Assembly (NCBI RefSeq): GCF_030444335.1
Contig: NZ_CP128595.1
Location: 558,001 to 622,000, forward strand
DNA from: Polaribacter huanghezhanensis
GTDB lineage: Bacteria; Bacteroidota; Bacteroidia; Flavobacteriales; Flavobacteriaceae
Direction: 5' to 3'
DNA length: 64,000 nt
The first letter of the stretch is position 1. Each line of letters starts with the position of its first letter. Under the pieces are notes generated by a model. The model was not told where the DNA came from and ran no database searches. It saw nothing but the letters and a program-made list of their open reading frames with translations. A program made the translations under genes and the position numbers. Positions 51,940-61,814 of the stretch are shown here, one piece after another.

Positions 51940-53187
51940 TTAATTTCCTATTAAATAATTTACAAATGCAGTAGCTACATTTTTATCAATTAGTGCTTTT
52001 TGATATGCCAATTCATATTTTAATAATTGACGTTCGATACGCAATACTTCTTCAAAATCTTTAGAATCCGTAGAATAGGATGTAATCAAAACATCCAACA
52101 CTTTTTTTGCAATTTCTGTTTGTTTCTTATTTAACAAAATGCGTCTGTCACTATCACTATAATTTTTATGTGTTTTTTCATAAATGGTAGAAAGACTATT
52201 TTTTTTGTCTTTTTTATTAGAAATTTCAGCCTCTTGCATGTATTTAGCTTCCTTGATAAGAGCTTTATACTTTTTTCTAAATAAAGGAATTTTTATTCCA
52301 ATAGATGGAAACATAAAAGCATCTTTTCCGTTGTTTGACACTGTAGAGCCTGCATTCTTGCTAATGATTGTATAATCCAAACCAATGGTAAATTTTGGAA
52401 GCCCTTCTTTTTGTGCTACTACCTCTTGATTTATAAAAGCATTCAATCTATGATCGATACTCTTTAATTGATGATTTGAACTATAAATAGCATCCAGAAC
52501 GGTTTGTTTATCTATTGGTAATTCATCTTGCCATAACATTATCGGAACATTAATTTTAGTACTTGCTTTAGTGTTCAATAAATTATTAAACTGTATTTGC
52601 AATACCTGTTTGGTATCTTTAAGTAATTCCAATTGATTGCGCAAATCATTCAATTCTAATTCCACTCGAAGTTCATCTACGATGGATGCCTTTCCAGCTT
52701 CAATTTTAACCAAAGACAGGCGTTTAAAAGCCTCCAAAATTCGAATATTCTTTTGTGTTATTTCTATCGCTTTTTCAATAAAATAATAATTGTAATAGGC
52801 TGTTTTTACTTCAAAGAATAAATTTGATTTTGCATTTTCAAATACTTCGTATTTTGCTTTTGCCATTTCGGTAGCCACATCTTCTTTAGCACTCAACAAT
52901 CCAAACCAAGGAAAGCTTTGCGATACATTAAATTTCCAATTTTGTGGACCAACTCTTGTCTCAACAGGTTGCACAAAATACCCAAAAGCGAAACTTGGAT
53001 CTGGTAAAGCACCTACTTGAGGTACTTTTTCCATAGCCGCCATATAATTGCTGAATTTCGCTTTTAATCCAGGGTTATTTTTAGCGGCAACTACTAAATA
53101 ATTTTTTAGCTGTTCTTGTCCAAAAGCGCTCGATACAAATAGCATCAACACACTAAAAAAGAATAGCTGTTTTATAATTTTTTTCAT
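51940..53187 (-). CDS. CusC/TolC-type outer-membrane channel
   Basis: The protein has 415 residues with a Sec signal peptide ending SSAFG. It has OEP-family helical hairpins (QLKNYLVVAAKNNPGLKAKF; VDELRVELELNDLRNQLELL) and the marker QVGALPDPSFAFGYF found in Cus/Czc-associated channels of Bacteroidota. It forms the outer-membrane exit of the copper pump and is encoded between the adaptor and the permease with 1- to 10-bp gaps. It is different in sequence from the TolC protein at 23956. Confidence 0.88.
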   Translation of the reverse strand: MKKIIKQLFFFSVLMLFVSSAFGQEQLKNYLVVAAKNNPGLKAKFSNYMAAMEKVPQVGALPDPSFAFGYFVQPVETRVGPQNWKFNVSQSFPWFGLLSAKEDVATEMAKAKYEVFENAKSNLFFEVKTAYYNYYFIEKAIEITQKNIRILEAFKRLSLVKIEAGKASIVDELRVELELNDLRNQLELLKDTKQVLQIQFNNLLNTKASTKINVPIMLWQDELPIDKQTVLDAIYSSNHQLKSIDHRLNAFINQEVVAQKEGLPKFTIGLDYTIISKNAGSTVSNNGKDAFMFPSIGIKIPLFRKKYKALIKEAKYMQEAEISNKKDKKNSLSTIYEKTHKNYSDSDRRILLNKKQTEIAKKVLDVLITSYSTDSKDFEEVLRIERQLLKYELAYQKALIDKNVATAFVNYLIGN

Positions 53188-53188
53188 C

Positions 53189-56100
53189 TTAATTTGTTTT
53201 TTCTGTCATTTTTTTAAGCTGTCTTTTTAATCCGTGCTCTTTCCACATGCAATACAATACCGGAACTACAAACATGGTCATCACTTGTAGCAACATCCCT
53301 CCAAAAGACGGAATTGCCATAGGCACCACAACATCTGATCCTTTCCCGGTTGCTGTCAACACAGGAATCAGTGCAATCACTGCAACTGCTGCTGTCATCA
53401 TCGCTGGTCGTACTCGTTTTGCTCCTGCATGTAACACAGAAGTTCTGATATCTTTCACCGTTGTCGGTTTTTCCTCATCAAAAACTTGCGTTAAATACGT
53501 TCCCATAATAACACCGTCATCGGTTGCAATCCCAAATAAGGCAATAAAACCTACCCAAACGGCGACGCTTAAATTAATGGTGTGTAATTGAAATAAATCT
53601 CGCATATGAACACCTGCAAAGCTGAAATTTAAAAACCACTCTTGACCATACAGCCAAATCATGATAAAACCACCAGAAAAAGCTACAAAAATACCTGAAA
53701 ACACCATCAATGATGGTAAAATATGTTTGAACTGAAAATACAATATCAATAGAATTAAGACCAATGAAATTGGTACTACAATCATAAGACGTTTTGAGGC
53801 TCTTATCTGATTTTCGTAATTTCCTGTAAAACGATACGTTACACCCGCTGGTAATTTAAATTCGCCCGAATCAATTTTAGCTTTGATTAATTTTTGTGCT
53901 GCTTCTACCACATTGGTTTCTGCATTGCCTTCCTTCATATCAAAAATGACATAGCCAGTTAAAAAAGTATCTTCACTTTTTATCACCTGTGGGCCTCTTA
54001 CATATTCTATGGATGCCAATTCGCCCAATTCTACTTGAACACCAGTTGGAGTTGGAATTAAAATCTTTTTAATATCCTCTGGATTGTCTCTAAACTCTCT
54101 GGCGTATCTAACACGAACAGGAAAACGCTCTCTACCTTCAACAGTTGTTGTTAGTTGTTTTCCACCGATTGCCACAGACAATTGCATTTGCATATCCTTA
54201 ATGGTTAACCCGTAACGAGACATTGCTTGTCTATTTAGTTTAATTTCTAAATAAGGTTTACCAACAACTCTATCGGCAAAAACGGTAGATGGATTGATAC
54301 TTGGAACTTCTTTTAATAAACGTTCTAATTCAAAACCTACTTTTTCAATTGACTCTAATGTGGGTCCAAATACTTTAATTCCCATTGGCGCACGCATTCC
54401 TGTTGCCAACATGATTAATCGTGTTTGAATAGGTTGCAATTTGGGTGCAGAAGTTAATCCTGGAAATTTGGCATGTTTGATAATTTCTTTCCAAATATCG
54501 TCTGGCTTTTTAATCTTTTCACGCCACTGTCTAAAATTCTCCCCATCTTCATCTAAAATAAGTTCTTCTTTAGTTATTTTAAGAAATTCGTCTTTACCAT
54601 ATTTATAGGTTGTTCCATCTTTTAAAACAAAGGCTTGATTATCATCAACTTTAAAGCGCTCTCTATGTCCATCAGCATCCAACATATATTCAGGAATATA
54701 ATTGATGGTGTTTTCATACATAGATGTAGGAGCAGGATCTAAAGCCGAATTGACACGTCCCCACTTACCTACAGACGATGCTATTTCTGGAATGGTCATT
54801 ACATGTTTGTCTATACTAGCAATAACTTCCGTGTTTTCGGTAATACCAGAATGTGGCATTGTGGTTGGCATTAATAGAAAAGAACCTTCATTTAACGCTG
54901 GCATAAATTCTTTTCCAATTCCTGGAAACGTTTTGCCTAAACTAGCCCAAGCACTATTGTTTTTAACAAAATTGGGCATAAACCCAAAGGTTTTTCCGAA
55001 ACCTAACCAAATAGTAATTCCAAAAAAGACAACAATAATTGGAACACTTAAAAATTTCCATTTGTTATCTAAACACCAAGCCAATATGCTTGTATAAAAA
55101 TGTACAATAGTCATTAAGACCCCTAATACAGAACCTACAATAATGATTACAAAAATAAAGTTCACAAACGTAGAATTTGAAGCTCCTAAAGGCATCCATT
55201 CAACTGTTAAAAAATAAAGAACAATAAGTGTTGTAATTATAATGTTGATTAAGTTTGCTGTTTTTTCTGAGTACGGTAATTTTATTTTATTATTTAAAAA
55301 GCTTCTTGGTGCTACTTTTGTTAGTAAATTATTTACTCCAAATGCAATCAAAGCAAGTGCAATAATACTTCCGTATGCTATTGTAAACACAAGACCAAAA
55401 CCAATTAATAAGGCGTTAAATATTCTACTGGTTTTCTTTTTGTCCAGTCGAATAGAAAATAATACTTGTGCAATTGCCGGGATAAATAATATCCCAATAA
55501 ATAATGAAGACACCAAAGCAAAAGTCTTCGTCCACGCTAACGGTCTAAATAATTTTCCTTCGGATGCTTGCATCGCAAAAACAGGTAAGAAACTTACAAT
55601 GGTAGTTGCTAATGCCGTCATTATTGCAGATGCCACTTCAACCGTTGCTATATAAATAACTTCCACTAACCGTTTTCCTTTAATACCTTCATTTTCTGGC
55701 ATTTCGAGATGCCTGATAATGTTTTCGGTAAAGACAATTCCCACATCCACCATAACACCTATCGCGATAGCGATACCTGATAATGCAACAATGTTGGCAT
55801 CGACATTAAAGTATTTCATTAAGATAAAAGTCATTAATACTCCAACAGGCAGTAACGTGGATATTAATACGGAAGCTCTTAAATTTAGCACCAAAACAAT
55901 CACTACCAAAATACTAATCAAAATTTCATGTGACAAAGAAGATTCTAAAGTTCCTAAGGTTTCTTGGATCAATCCAGAACGATCATAAAAAGGAACGATG
56001 GTAATTTTAGAAACGGTTCCATCTGCCAGGGTTTTTGAAGGCAAACCAGGAGCAACTTCTTTTATTTTATCTTTTAATGATTTAATTACAGCTTGTGGAT

Positions 56101-57037
56101 TTGCACCATATCTTGCCACAACAACACCACCAACGGCTTCAACCCCACCTTTGTCGAGACCACCTCTTCGTGTTGCTGGACCAAATTGAATTTTGGCGAC
56201 ATCTTTTAAGCGGATTGGGACATTATCTCTAACGGTAACCACACTTTCTTCGAGATCAGATAAACTTTTAATATACCCCAATCCTCTCACTAAATACTCT
56301 ACTTTATTAAATTCTAAAGTACGAGCACCAATATCGAGATTGCTGTTTTTAACAGCATTCATAATCATTTTTACATCTACATTATTGGCTTTCATTGCAT
56401 CAGGATCGATTTCGATTTGATACTCTTTTAAAAATCCACCAATAGATGCTACTTCAGAAACTCCGCTAGTTGCAGTTAAATAATATCGAACATAAAAATC
56501 TTGAATGGTTCTTAGTTCTTGCGGATCCCAACCGCCTGTTGGTTTTCCTGTTTTTGGATCTCTTCCTTCTAAAGTGTACCAATAAACTTGTCCTAACGCT
56601 GTTGCATCGGGTCCAAGTGCTGGTTTGACCTCATTAGGAACTGTGCCAGGAGGTAAGGAATTTAGTTTTTCTAGAATACGAGTTCTACTCCAATAAAAAT
56701 CTACATCATCATTAAAAATAATGTAAATACTAGAGAGCCCAAAAATAGAATTACTTCGGATGGTTTTTACTCCTGGAACACCTAGTAGCGCTGTTGTTAG
56801 CGGATAGGTAATTTGATTTTCAATATCCTGAGGTGATTGTCCCATCCATTCGGTATAGACAATTTGTTGGTTTTCACCAATATCGGGAATGGCATCTACA
56901 GGAACTGGGCTTCGCTCAATAAATGAGGTTTCCCAATTAAATGGAGCGGTAACTAGACCTCCAATAATAAAGGTAGCGAGTAATAGAAATGTTATTAGCT
57001 TGTTTTCAAGAAAATAACGAATGGTTTTATTTAACAT
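53189..57037 (-). CDS. cusA: CusA/CzcA-type heavy-metal RND permease
   Basis: The protein has 1282 residues, longer than E. coli CusA (about 1050) because of extra membrane and linker sequence in the middle (about 540-720). The HME-RND signatures are present: PDIGENQQIVYTEWMGQSPQ, TM4 GIAIAIGVMVDVGIVFTENI, and RGGLDKGGVEAVGGVVVARY. It pumps Cu(I)/Ag(I), or possibly other divalent metals, out through CusB and the channel. It is first in the run cusA-channel-cusB-DUF3347-haem protein. Copper as substrate is inferred from the neighbours. Confidence 0.92.
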   Translation of the reverse strand: MLNKTIRYFLENKLITFLLLATFIIGGLVTAPFNWETSFIERSPVPVDAIPDIGENQQIVYTEWMGQSPQDIENQITYPLTTALLGVPGVKTIRSNSIFGLSSIYIIFNDDVDFYWSRTRILEKLNSLPPGTVPNEVKPALGPDATALGQVYWYTLEGRDPKTGKPTGGWDPQELRTIQDFYVRYYLTATSGVSEVASIGGFLKEYQIEIDPDAMKANNVDVKMIMNAVKNSNLDIGARTLEFNKVEYLVRGLGYIKSLSDLEESVVTVRDNVPIRLKDVAKIQFGPATRRGGLDKGGVEAVGGVVVARYGANPQAVIKSLKDKIKEVAPGLPSKTLADGTVSKITIVPFYDRSGLIQETLGTLESSLSHEILISILVVIVLVLNLRASVLISTLLPVGVLMTFILMKYFNVDANIVALSGIAIAIGVMVDVGIVFTENIIRHLEMPENEGIKGKRLVEVIYIATVEVASAIMTALATTIVSFLPVFAMQASEGKLFRPLAWTKTFALVSSLFIGILFIPAIAQVLFSIRLDKKKTSRIFNALLIGFGLVFTIAYGSIIALALIAFGVNNLLTKVAPRSFLNNKIKLPYSEKTANLINIIITTLIVLYFLTVEWMPLGASNSTFVNFIFVIIIVGSVLGVLMTIVHFYTSILAWCLDNKWKFLSVPIIVVFFGITIWLGFGKTFGFMPNFVKNNSAWASLGKTFPGIGKEFMPALNEGSFLLMPTTMPHSGITENTEVIASIDKHVMTIPEIASSVGKWGRVNSALDPAPTSMYENTINYIPEYMLDADGHRERFKVDDNQAFVLKDGTTYKYGKDEFLKITKEELILDEDGENFRQWREKIKKPDDIWKEIIKHAKFPGLTSAPKLQPIQTRLIMLATGMRAPMGIKVFGPTLESIEKVGFELERLLKEVPSINPSTVFADRVVGKPYLEIKLNRQAMSRYGLTIKDMQMQLSVAIGGKQLTTTVEGRERFPVRVRYAREFRDNPEDIKKILIPTPTGVQVELGELASIEYVRGPQVIKSEDTFLTGYVIFDMKEGNAETNVVEAAQKLIKAKIDSGEFKLPAGVTYRFTGNYENQIRASKRLMIVVPISLVLILLILYFQFKHILPSLMVFSGIFVAFSGGFIMIWLYGQEWFLNFSFAGVHMRDLFQLHTINLSVAVWVGFIALFGIATDDGVIMGTYLTQVFDEEKPTTVKDIRTSVLHAGAKRVRPAMMTAAVAVIALIPVLTATGKGSDVVVPMAIPSFGGMLLQVMTMFVVPVLYCMWKEHGLKRQLKKMTEKTN

Positions 57038-57088
57038 AAATTTTGATACTTAAACAATTGAACATTGGTATTATTAAAATACCGAATA

Positions 57089-57139
57089 CCTGTCTGCCGA
57101 TAGGCAGGCAACAAGTTATCCTTGTAGATTATTTCTACA
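57089..57139. promoter_or_regulatory. Two hairpins upstream of the CusA gene
   Basis: TGTCTGCC-GATA-GGCAGGCA (stem 8 bp with one G-T pair) is followed by TGTAGA / TCTACA. The first resembles the CTGCC palindromes dispersed in flavobacterial genomes. They may be the terminator of the upstream gene or part of the pump's leader. Confidence 0.45.
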
Positions 57140-57165
57140 GGACAATACAGTTTAATGTTTAAAAA

Positions 57166-57579
57166 TCAAATTAAATAAGTTTCGTCAAGTTTTTGTATAT
57201 CCTTGACGACCAAAGGAGTTTTGTAATCTGTATAAGAATTCTTGTTTTCTTGTACACTATCAAAAGGATTTATGAAAGCGTAAACAAATGAAGTTATAAG
57301 TTTTTGTTGTTTAAGTGAAAGCTTGTCAAAAGTTATTTGTAGTTCATTTTGACCCGCAACAACAATCTGTTTGTCATCGCAACAACTCTTTTTAATTGTA
57401 ACACATTCTTCACTAGAAAGGTCTTGTGTTTCCATACCACAACTTTCTGCAGAACTCAACATTGATGAATCTACTAAAACATCACCACAAAAGTGCATAT
57501 CAACAGTAAACGACATTGTAGAGAATAACACTACAAAAGCCATTAAAAAAGATACTATTTTATGAGTTATTTGTTTCAT
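57166..57579 (-). CDS. HYC_CC_PP family exported protein
   Basis: The protein has 137 residues with a Sec signal peptide (to about residue 25). The motifs MHFCGD and KKSCCDD, and a later INPFDSVQ, fit the HYC_CC_PP family of small Bacteroidota proteins linked with copper and RND genes. The conserved Cys and His could bind copper. Transcription starts from a TATCTTTG box only a few bases before the ATG. It is probably the first gene of the copper run and directs towards cusA. Confidence 0.75.
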   Translation of the reverse strand: MKQITHKIVSFLMAFVVLFSTMSFTVDMHFCGDVLVDSSMLSSAESCGMETQDLSSEECVTIKKSCCDDKQIVVAGQNELQITFDKLSLKQQKLITSFVYAFINPFDSVQENKNSYTDYKTPLVVKDIQKLDETYLI

Positions 57580-57587
57580 TTGTAACG

Positions 57588-57595
57588 CAAAGATA
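57588..57595 (-). promoter_or_regulatory. TAnnTTTG -7 box of the HYC_CC_PP gene
   Basis: The minus strand reads TATCTTTG, 8-16 bp before the start codon, which implies a very short leader. Confidence 0.6.
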
Positions 57596-57632
57596 TAAAA
57601 ATTTCTTTATTAACTACTTATTCGTTCTTTAG

Positions 57633-57662
57633 AAAAGCCTCAACTTTTCAGTTGAGGCTTTT
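57633..57662. terminator. Bidirectional terminator
   Basis: AAAAGCCTCAAC and GTTGAGGCTTTT form a perfect 12-bp stem with a 6-nt loop. It closes the oxidoreductase gene and separates the copper run from the core genes. Confidence 0.8.
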
Positions 57663-57669
57663 TTTATGT

Positions 57670-59028
57670 TTAATACGTGTCTTTCATCCAATTATACGGT
57701 TTGCGTTTTACCCACATTCCGCGTGTAAAATCTGGAAAATCTTGCGGCTCTCCGTTGTTTTCTATGGATGCTTCAGAAAGTGGCGTAATTGCGCTCCAAG
57801 CGGCAGCATCATAAGCATCTAAAGGCGGAGCAATATTGCGTTTTGCAGATTCTACAAAAGCGTTAATTACAAAGAAATCCATTCCGCCATGACCAGCGCC
57901 TTGTGCGTGTTCTCCAAATTTTTTCCAAAGTGGATGATCATATTTTTCTAACCATTCTTTTGATGCGTCCCAACGATGTGGCTTCGATTTTCCTTCAACA
58001 TACATTCTATCCCCGTCTTTTTCCCAAAGTCCTTCTGTTCCTTGAACTCTAAATCCTAAAGAATACGGTCTTGGCGAACTACAATCGTGTGTAACAATAA
58101 TAGTTTCGCCATTTGCTGTTTCAATTGTACTGGTAATTATATCACCAATTTTAAAATTTAATTTTGCATTCGGATGCTCTTTTCCGCCATTATCAACAAT
58201 ATATTTATGCAAACCTCTAGATTTTGTAGCATGAGAAGTTAAAGACATCAATCTATTTCCTCTGTTTACGTTACACATTGTTGCCACAGGACCAACACCA
58301 TGCGTTGGATATACATCTGCATTTTGCATTAAATTATGTTGCGTGCGCCAAGCAGATTCTGAAATTCCTTTTTCGCCAAACTCTACTCCTTTGCCATAAG
58401 CGGATTTTCCATCATTAAAAAACACCCCTCTTAAATCGTGTTGATACCCACATCTAAAATGCAATAATTCTCCAAACACATTTTGCTTTACCATGTTTAA
58501 AACTGCCAATACATCTCTTCGATAATTTACATTTTCAAGAATCATCATGTGTGTTCCTGTTTCTTCGTGCGTATTGACCAAATCCCAACATTCTTCCATG
58601 GTATTTGCCGCAGAAACTTCTAAACCTGCGTAAACGCCTGCCAACATTGCATCTTTTGCCATGCGTGTATGCCACAACCAAGGTGTTGCAATAATTACGG
58701 CATCAACATCATCTAGTTCTAATAAATTTCTATAATCTAAATCGTTTTTTCCAAAAATTTTAGGTTTCTTTTCTCCTGCTTTTTCTATAGTGTCTAAAGC
58801 AATTTTAATTCTTCTAGAATCGATATCGCAGATTGCAGTTACCAAAACATCGTCTCTTAACAACACATTATTTAAATGATTAGTGCCTCGCAAACCAACA
58901 CCAATTAAACCTACTTTTAGTGTTTTGTCTTTATACGAATCGTTTGATGCAAATGATAAACTTGGCGACATTGCTATTCCTGTACCAATTATGGCTGACT
59001 TTTTTATAAAATCTCTTCTAGAACTCAT
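57670..59028 (-). CDS. Gfo/Idh/MocA-family protein, GH109 glycosidase-like
   Basis: The protein has 452 residues. A twin-arginine-type signal (SSRRDFIKKSAIIGTGIAMS) precedes a Rossmann fold (KVGLIGVGLRGTNHLNNVLL, binding NAD). Downstream, RRDVLAVLNMVKQNVFGELL, HPNAKLNFKIGDIITS and YSLGFRVQGTEGLW match GH109 alpha-N-acetylgalactosaminidases, which use NAD in a retaining redox mechanism. One difference is the segment GLEVSAANTMEECWD, where many relatives have CEKP or similar. It is a periplasmic sugar-processing enzyme, either GH109 or a related dehydrogenase. Confidence 0.8.
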   Translation of the reverse strand: MSSRRDFIKKSAIIGTGIAMSPSLSFASNDSYKDKTLKVGLIGVGLRGTNHLNNVLLRDDVLVTAICDIDSRRIKIALDTIEKAGEKKPKIFGKNDLDYRNLLELDDVDAVIIATPWLWHTRMAKDAMLAGVYAGLEVSAANTMEECWDLVNTHEETGTHMMILENVNYRRDVLAVLNMVKQNVFGELLHFRCGYQHDLRGVFFNDGKSAYGKGVEFGEKGISESAWRTQHNLMQNADVYPTHGVGPVATMCNVNRGNRLMSLTSHATKSRGLHKYIVDNGGKEHPNAKLNFKIGDIITSTIETANGETIIVTHDCSSPRPYSLGFRVQGTEGLWEKDGDRMYVEGKSKPHRWDASKEWLEKYDHPLWKKFGEHAQGAGHGGMDFFVINAFVESAKRNIAPPLDAYDAAAWSAITPLSEASIENNGEPQDFPDFTRGMWVKRKPYNWMKDTY

Positions 59029-59126
59029 ATTGTTTTGATTGGTTAATAGTTATGTAATATATTTCAAACTCTTTCAAATTTATAAATATTATTTTAGGAT
59101 TAAGAATCCTTAGCATAACTTTTTTA

Positions 59127-59134
59127 TATCTTTG
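59127..59134 (+). promoter_or_regulatory. TAnnTTTG -7 box of the HupE-like gene
   Basis: TATCTTTG lies 20 bp before the ATG. A small hairpin, AGGATT-AAG-AATCCT, precedes it (59096-59110). Confidence 0.55.
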
Positions 59135-59154
59135 ATTTTCTAAAAACTTTTTCA

Positions 59155-59736
59155 ATGGATAATTTTCTTTTATATGTAAAAATGGGACTCTATCATGTGT
59201 TAGATTTTGCTGCCTATGATCACATCCTTTTTTTAATTGCGTTGGCTGTTGTTTTTGAATTTTATCAACTAAAAAAAGTTTTGTGGTTAATCACGTTATT
59301 TACAATTGGCCATAGTTTAACTTTAGCTTTATCGGCATACGGAGTTTTAAAAATTGACGTAAAAGTTGTAGAGTTTTTAATTCCGGTTACTATTTTTATC
59401 ACCAGTATTGTAAATATTTTTAACCTAGGAAAAACATCAAAAAATAAAGATAATATCAATTTAATTTTTGCCTTAATTTTTGGCTTGATTCACGGTTTAG
59501 GATTTTCTAATTATTTTAGAATGATGATTGGACGAGAAGAAGACAAATTAATGCCACTATTAGAATTTGCGTTAGGAATCGAACTATCGCAAGTAATTAT
59601 TGTTTTAAGCATCTTAATTGTTGGCGCTTTAATGCAATCCTTTTTTAAAGTTACCAAAAGGGATTGGATTTTAGTCATCTCGTCTATTGTAATTGGTTTT
59701 GTAATACCAATGATGATAGAACGCCTTTTTTGGTAA
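59155..59736 (+). CDS. HupE/UreJ-family membrane protein
   Basis: The protein has 193 residues with about six hydrophobic helices. The motifs GLYHVLDFAAYDHILFLIAL, FTIGHSLTLALSAYG and FGLIHGLGFSNYF match HupE/UreJ proteins, with conserved His residues that may bind nickel or another metal. It is annotated in other genomes as a possible metal permease or accessory; no hydrogenase or urease genes are seen here, so the substrate is unclear. Confidence 0.85.
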   Translation: MDNFLLYVKMGLYHVLDFAAYDHILFLIALAVVFEFYQLKKVLWLITLFTIGHSLTLALSAYGVLKIDVKVVEFLIPVTIFITSIVNIFNLGKTSKNKDNINLIFALIFGLIHGLGFSNYFRMMIGREEDKLMPLLEFALGIELSQVIIVLSILIVGALMQSFFKVTKRDWILVISSIVIGFVIPMMIERLFW

Positions 59737-59767
59737 AAAATTAACGCTTCAACTTTATAAAAGAAAC

Positions 59768-59775
59768 TACTTTTG
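59768..59775 (+). promoter_or_regulatory. TAnnTTTG -7 box of the dCMP deaminase operon
   Basis: TACTTTTG lies 4 bp before the ATG at 59780, which implies an almost leaderless transcript if used, or a start slightly further inside the gene. Confidence 0.45.
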
Positions 59776-59779
59776 CTAC

Positions 59780-60205
59780 ATGAATAAAAAGCAACACAAA
59801 TACGATACTGCTTATCTGAAAATGGCTCAAGAATGGGCAAAATTATCGCACTGCGAACGCAAACAAGTGGGCGCTTTGATTGTAAAAGACAGAATGATTA
59901 TTTCTGACGGATTTAACGGAACTCCAACTGGTTTTGAAAACTTTTGCGAAGACGAAGAAAATTACACAAAATGGTATGTGTTGCATGCAGAAGCAAATGC
60001 CATCTTAAAAGTTGCTTCTTCTACACAATCTTGTAAAGATGCAACGTTATACATCACGATGTCGCCTTGTAAAGAATGTAGTAAATTAATTCATCAAGCA
60101 GGAATAAAAAGAGTGGTATATGCAAATGCTTATAAAGATGATACTGGTTTGCAATTCTTAAAAAAAGCAGGTGTAGAACTAATGCATTTAACACATGAAG
60201 AATAA
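59780..60205 (+). CDS. Deoxycytidylate (dCMP) deaminase family protein
   Basis: The protein has 141 residues. The zinc site is complete: H69-A-E71 and PCKEC (96-100, Cys97 and Cys100). The segment KQVGALIVKDRMIISDGFNG is typical of ComEB/dCMP deaminases. It converts dCMP to dUMP for thymidylate synthesis. The next gene's ATG lies inside its last codons (11-bp overlap), so the two are coupled; this pairing with an S41 protease is common in flavobacteria. Confidence 0.9.
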   Translation: MNKKQHKYDTAYLKMAQEWAKLSHCERKQVGALIVKDRMIISDGFNGTPTGFENFCEDEENYTKWYVLHAEANAILKVASSTQSCKDATLYITMSPCKECSKLIHQAGIKRVVYANAYKDDTGLQFLKKAGVELMHLTHEE

Positions 60206-61796
60206 AAATTATTTACCAATCTATTTTGCTTTTGCAATTGTATTTGGCGTTTTAATAGGAAGTTTTTTTAATGGAGGAAATTCTTCTAGAAATTTATTTG
60301 CAAAAAAATCTTCGAACGAAGCAAAAATAAAACGCTTAATGGACTACATCCAAAGAGATTATGTTGATAGCGTAAATACAGAAAATTTATTGGACGGCGC
60401 AATTACACAAATCTTAGGAAAATTAGATCCGCATTCTGTGTACATTCCAAAAGAAAACTTGCAAGCAATTACCGAAAACATGCAAGGTAATTTTGTGGGA
60501 ATTGGCGTTCAGTTTAGAATGATAAAAGATTCTATTACGGTAATTCAACCTATAAAAGGCGGGCCAAGTATTAAAGCGGGAATTAAAGCTGGAGACCGAA
60601 TTTTAATGGCAGATAAAGACACGTTATTTGGTAAAAATTATTCTAGCAATGCAATTCCAAAATTTTTAAAAGGCAAATCAAACACAACTATTAATTTACA
60701 AGTCTATAGAAAATCTACCGACTCTTTGTTTACCATTTCTCTAAAAAGAGGAAAAGTTGCCATAAAAAGTGTCGATGTTTCGTATATGATAAACGATTCT
60801 ATCGGTTACATCAAATTAGAACGTTTTGCCAGAACATCTTACAGCGAATTTAAAACTGCCTTAACAAAACTCCAAGAAAAAGGAATGACCGATTTGGTCT
60901 TAGATCTTAGAGGAAATGGCGGCGGATATGTAGATATTGCAACCAAAATTGTGGATGAATTTTTAGAAGACGGAAAACTCATTGTTTTTACCAAAGACAA
61001 TAAAGGAACTGTTGACGAATCGTATGCTACAAATCGTGGTGCTTTTGAAAATGGCGGATTGTATATTTTAATCGATCAAAATTCTGCTTCAGCTTCAGAG
61101 ATTGTTGCTGGTGCTTTGCAAGATAACGATCGCGGAACAACTATTGGAAGACGTTCTTTCGGAAAAGGTTTGGTGCAAGAAGAATTAGATTTAGGCGATG
61201 GTTCTGCTGTTCGTTTAACTATTGCGCGTTATTATACGCCAACTGGGAGATCCATTCAAAAACCATATGAAAAAGGAAAAGGAGCAAAATATTCTCGAGA
61301 TATTAATAACAGAATTAAAAGCGGAGAATTATTAAATAGAGACAGCATTAAAGTAGTTGATTCTTTACAATTTACAACGCCAAAAGGGAAAGTTGTTTAT
61401 GGCGGCGGCGGAATTATTCCCGACGTTTTTGTTGCTGTTGATACAACATCCTATTTAAATAATTTCTATTTTAATACCATTCAGAATTTTGCTTTTGATT
61501 TGGTGGATGCCAACAGAAAAGAATTATCAAAAAATAGTTTAGATAGTTTTCTCAAAAATTATGACATCAACAAATCGTATAAGGAATATTTGAAAAGCAT
61601 CAACACCACTTTAAAAGATTCTAAAAGACGTTATGCAAAGCGATTTAAGCCATCAAAAAAGGTGGAAAAAACTTTAAAAGAATATTTAAAAGCTACTATT
61701 GCAAGTCAAATTTATGGCGATGATGGTTTTTACAGAGTCATACAAGCTGACGATAAAATGCTGCAAAAAGTTTTAGAGTTGGAAAGTAATAATTAA
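60195..61796 (+). CDS. S41-family C-terminal processing protease
   Basis: The protein has 533 residues. It has a signal anchor (about 6-25), a PDZ domain (about 90-180) and an S41 catalytic domain with the motif LDLRGNGGGY, nucleophile Ser299 in NSASASE and Lys324 in SFGKGLVQ. It cleaves C-terminal tails of periplasmic proteins. It starts inside the end of the deaminase gene. The family and length are normal for Bacteroidota Ctp proteases. Confidence 0.93.
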   Translation: MKNKNYLPIYFAFAIVFGVLIGSFFNGGNSSRNLFAKKSSNEAKIKRLMDYIQRDYVDSVNTENLLDGAITQILGKLDPHSVYIPKENLQAITENMQGNFVGIGVQFRMIKDSITVIQPIKGGPSIKAGIKAGDRILMADKDTLFGKNYSSNAIPKFLKGKSNTTINLQVYRKSTDSLFTISLKRGKVAIKSVDVSYMINDSIGYIKLERFARTSYSEFKTALTKLQEKGMTDLVLDLRGNGGGYVDIATKIVDEFLEDGKLIVFTKDNKGTVDESYATNRGAFENGGLYILIDQNSASASEIVAGALQDNDRGTTIGRRSFGKGLVQEELDLGDGSAVRLTIARYYTPTGRSIQKPYEKGKGAKYSRDINNRIKSGELLNRDSIKVVDSLQFTTPKGKVVYGGGGIIPDVFVAVDTTSYLNNFYFNTIQNFAFDLVDANRKELSKNSLDSFLKNYDINKSYKEYLKSINTTLKDSKRRYAKRFKPSKKVEKTLKEYLKATIASQIYGDDGFYRVIQADDKMLQKVLELESNN

Positions 61797-61814
61797 TGCC
61801 GTTACTTTGTGACA

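Noticed and set aside
53247..56420. Several plus-strand frames of 60-137 codons opposite the CusA gene
   Set aside because: They are antisense shadows; the permease on the minus strand is complete, with all motifs.
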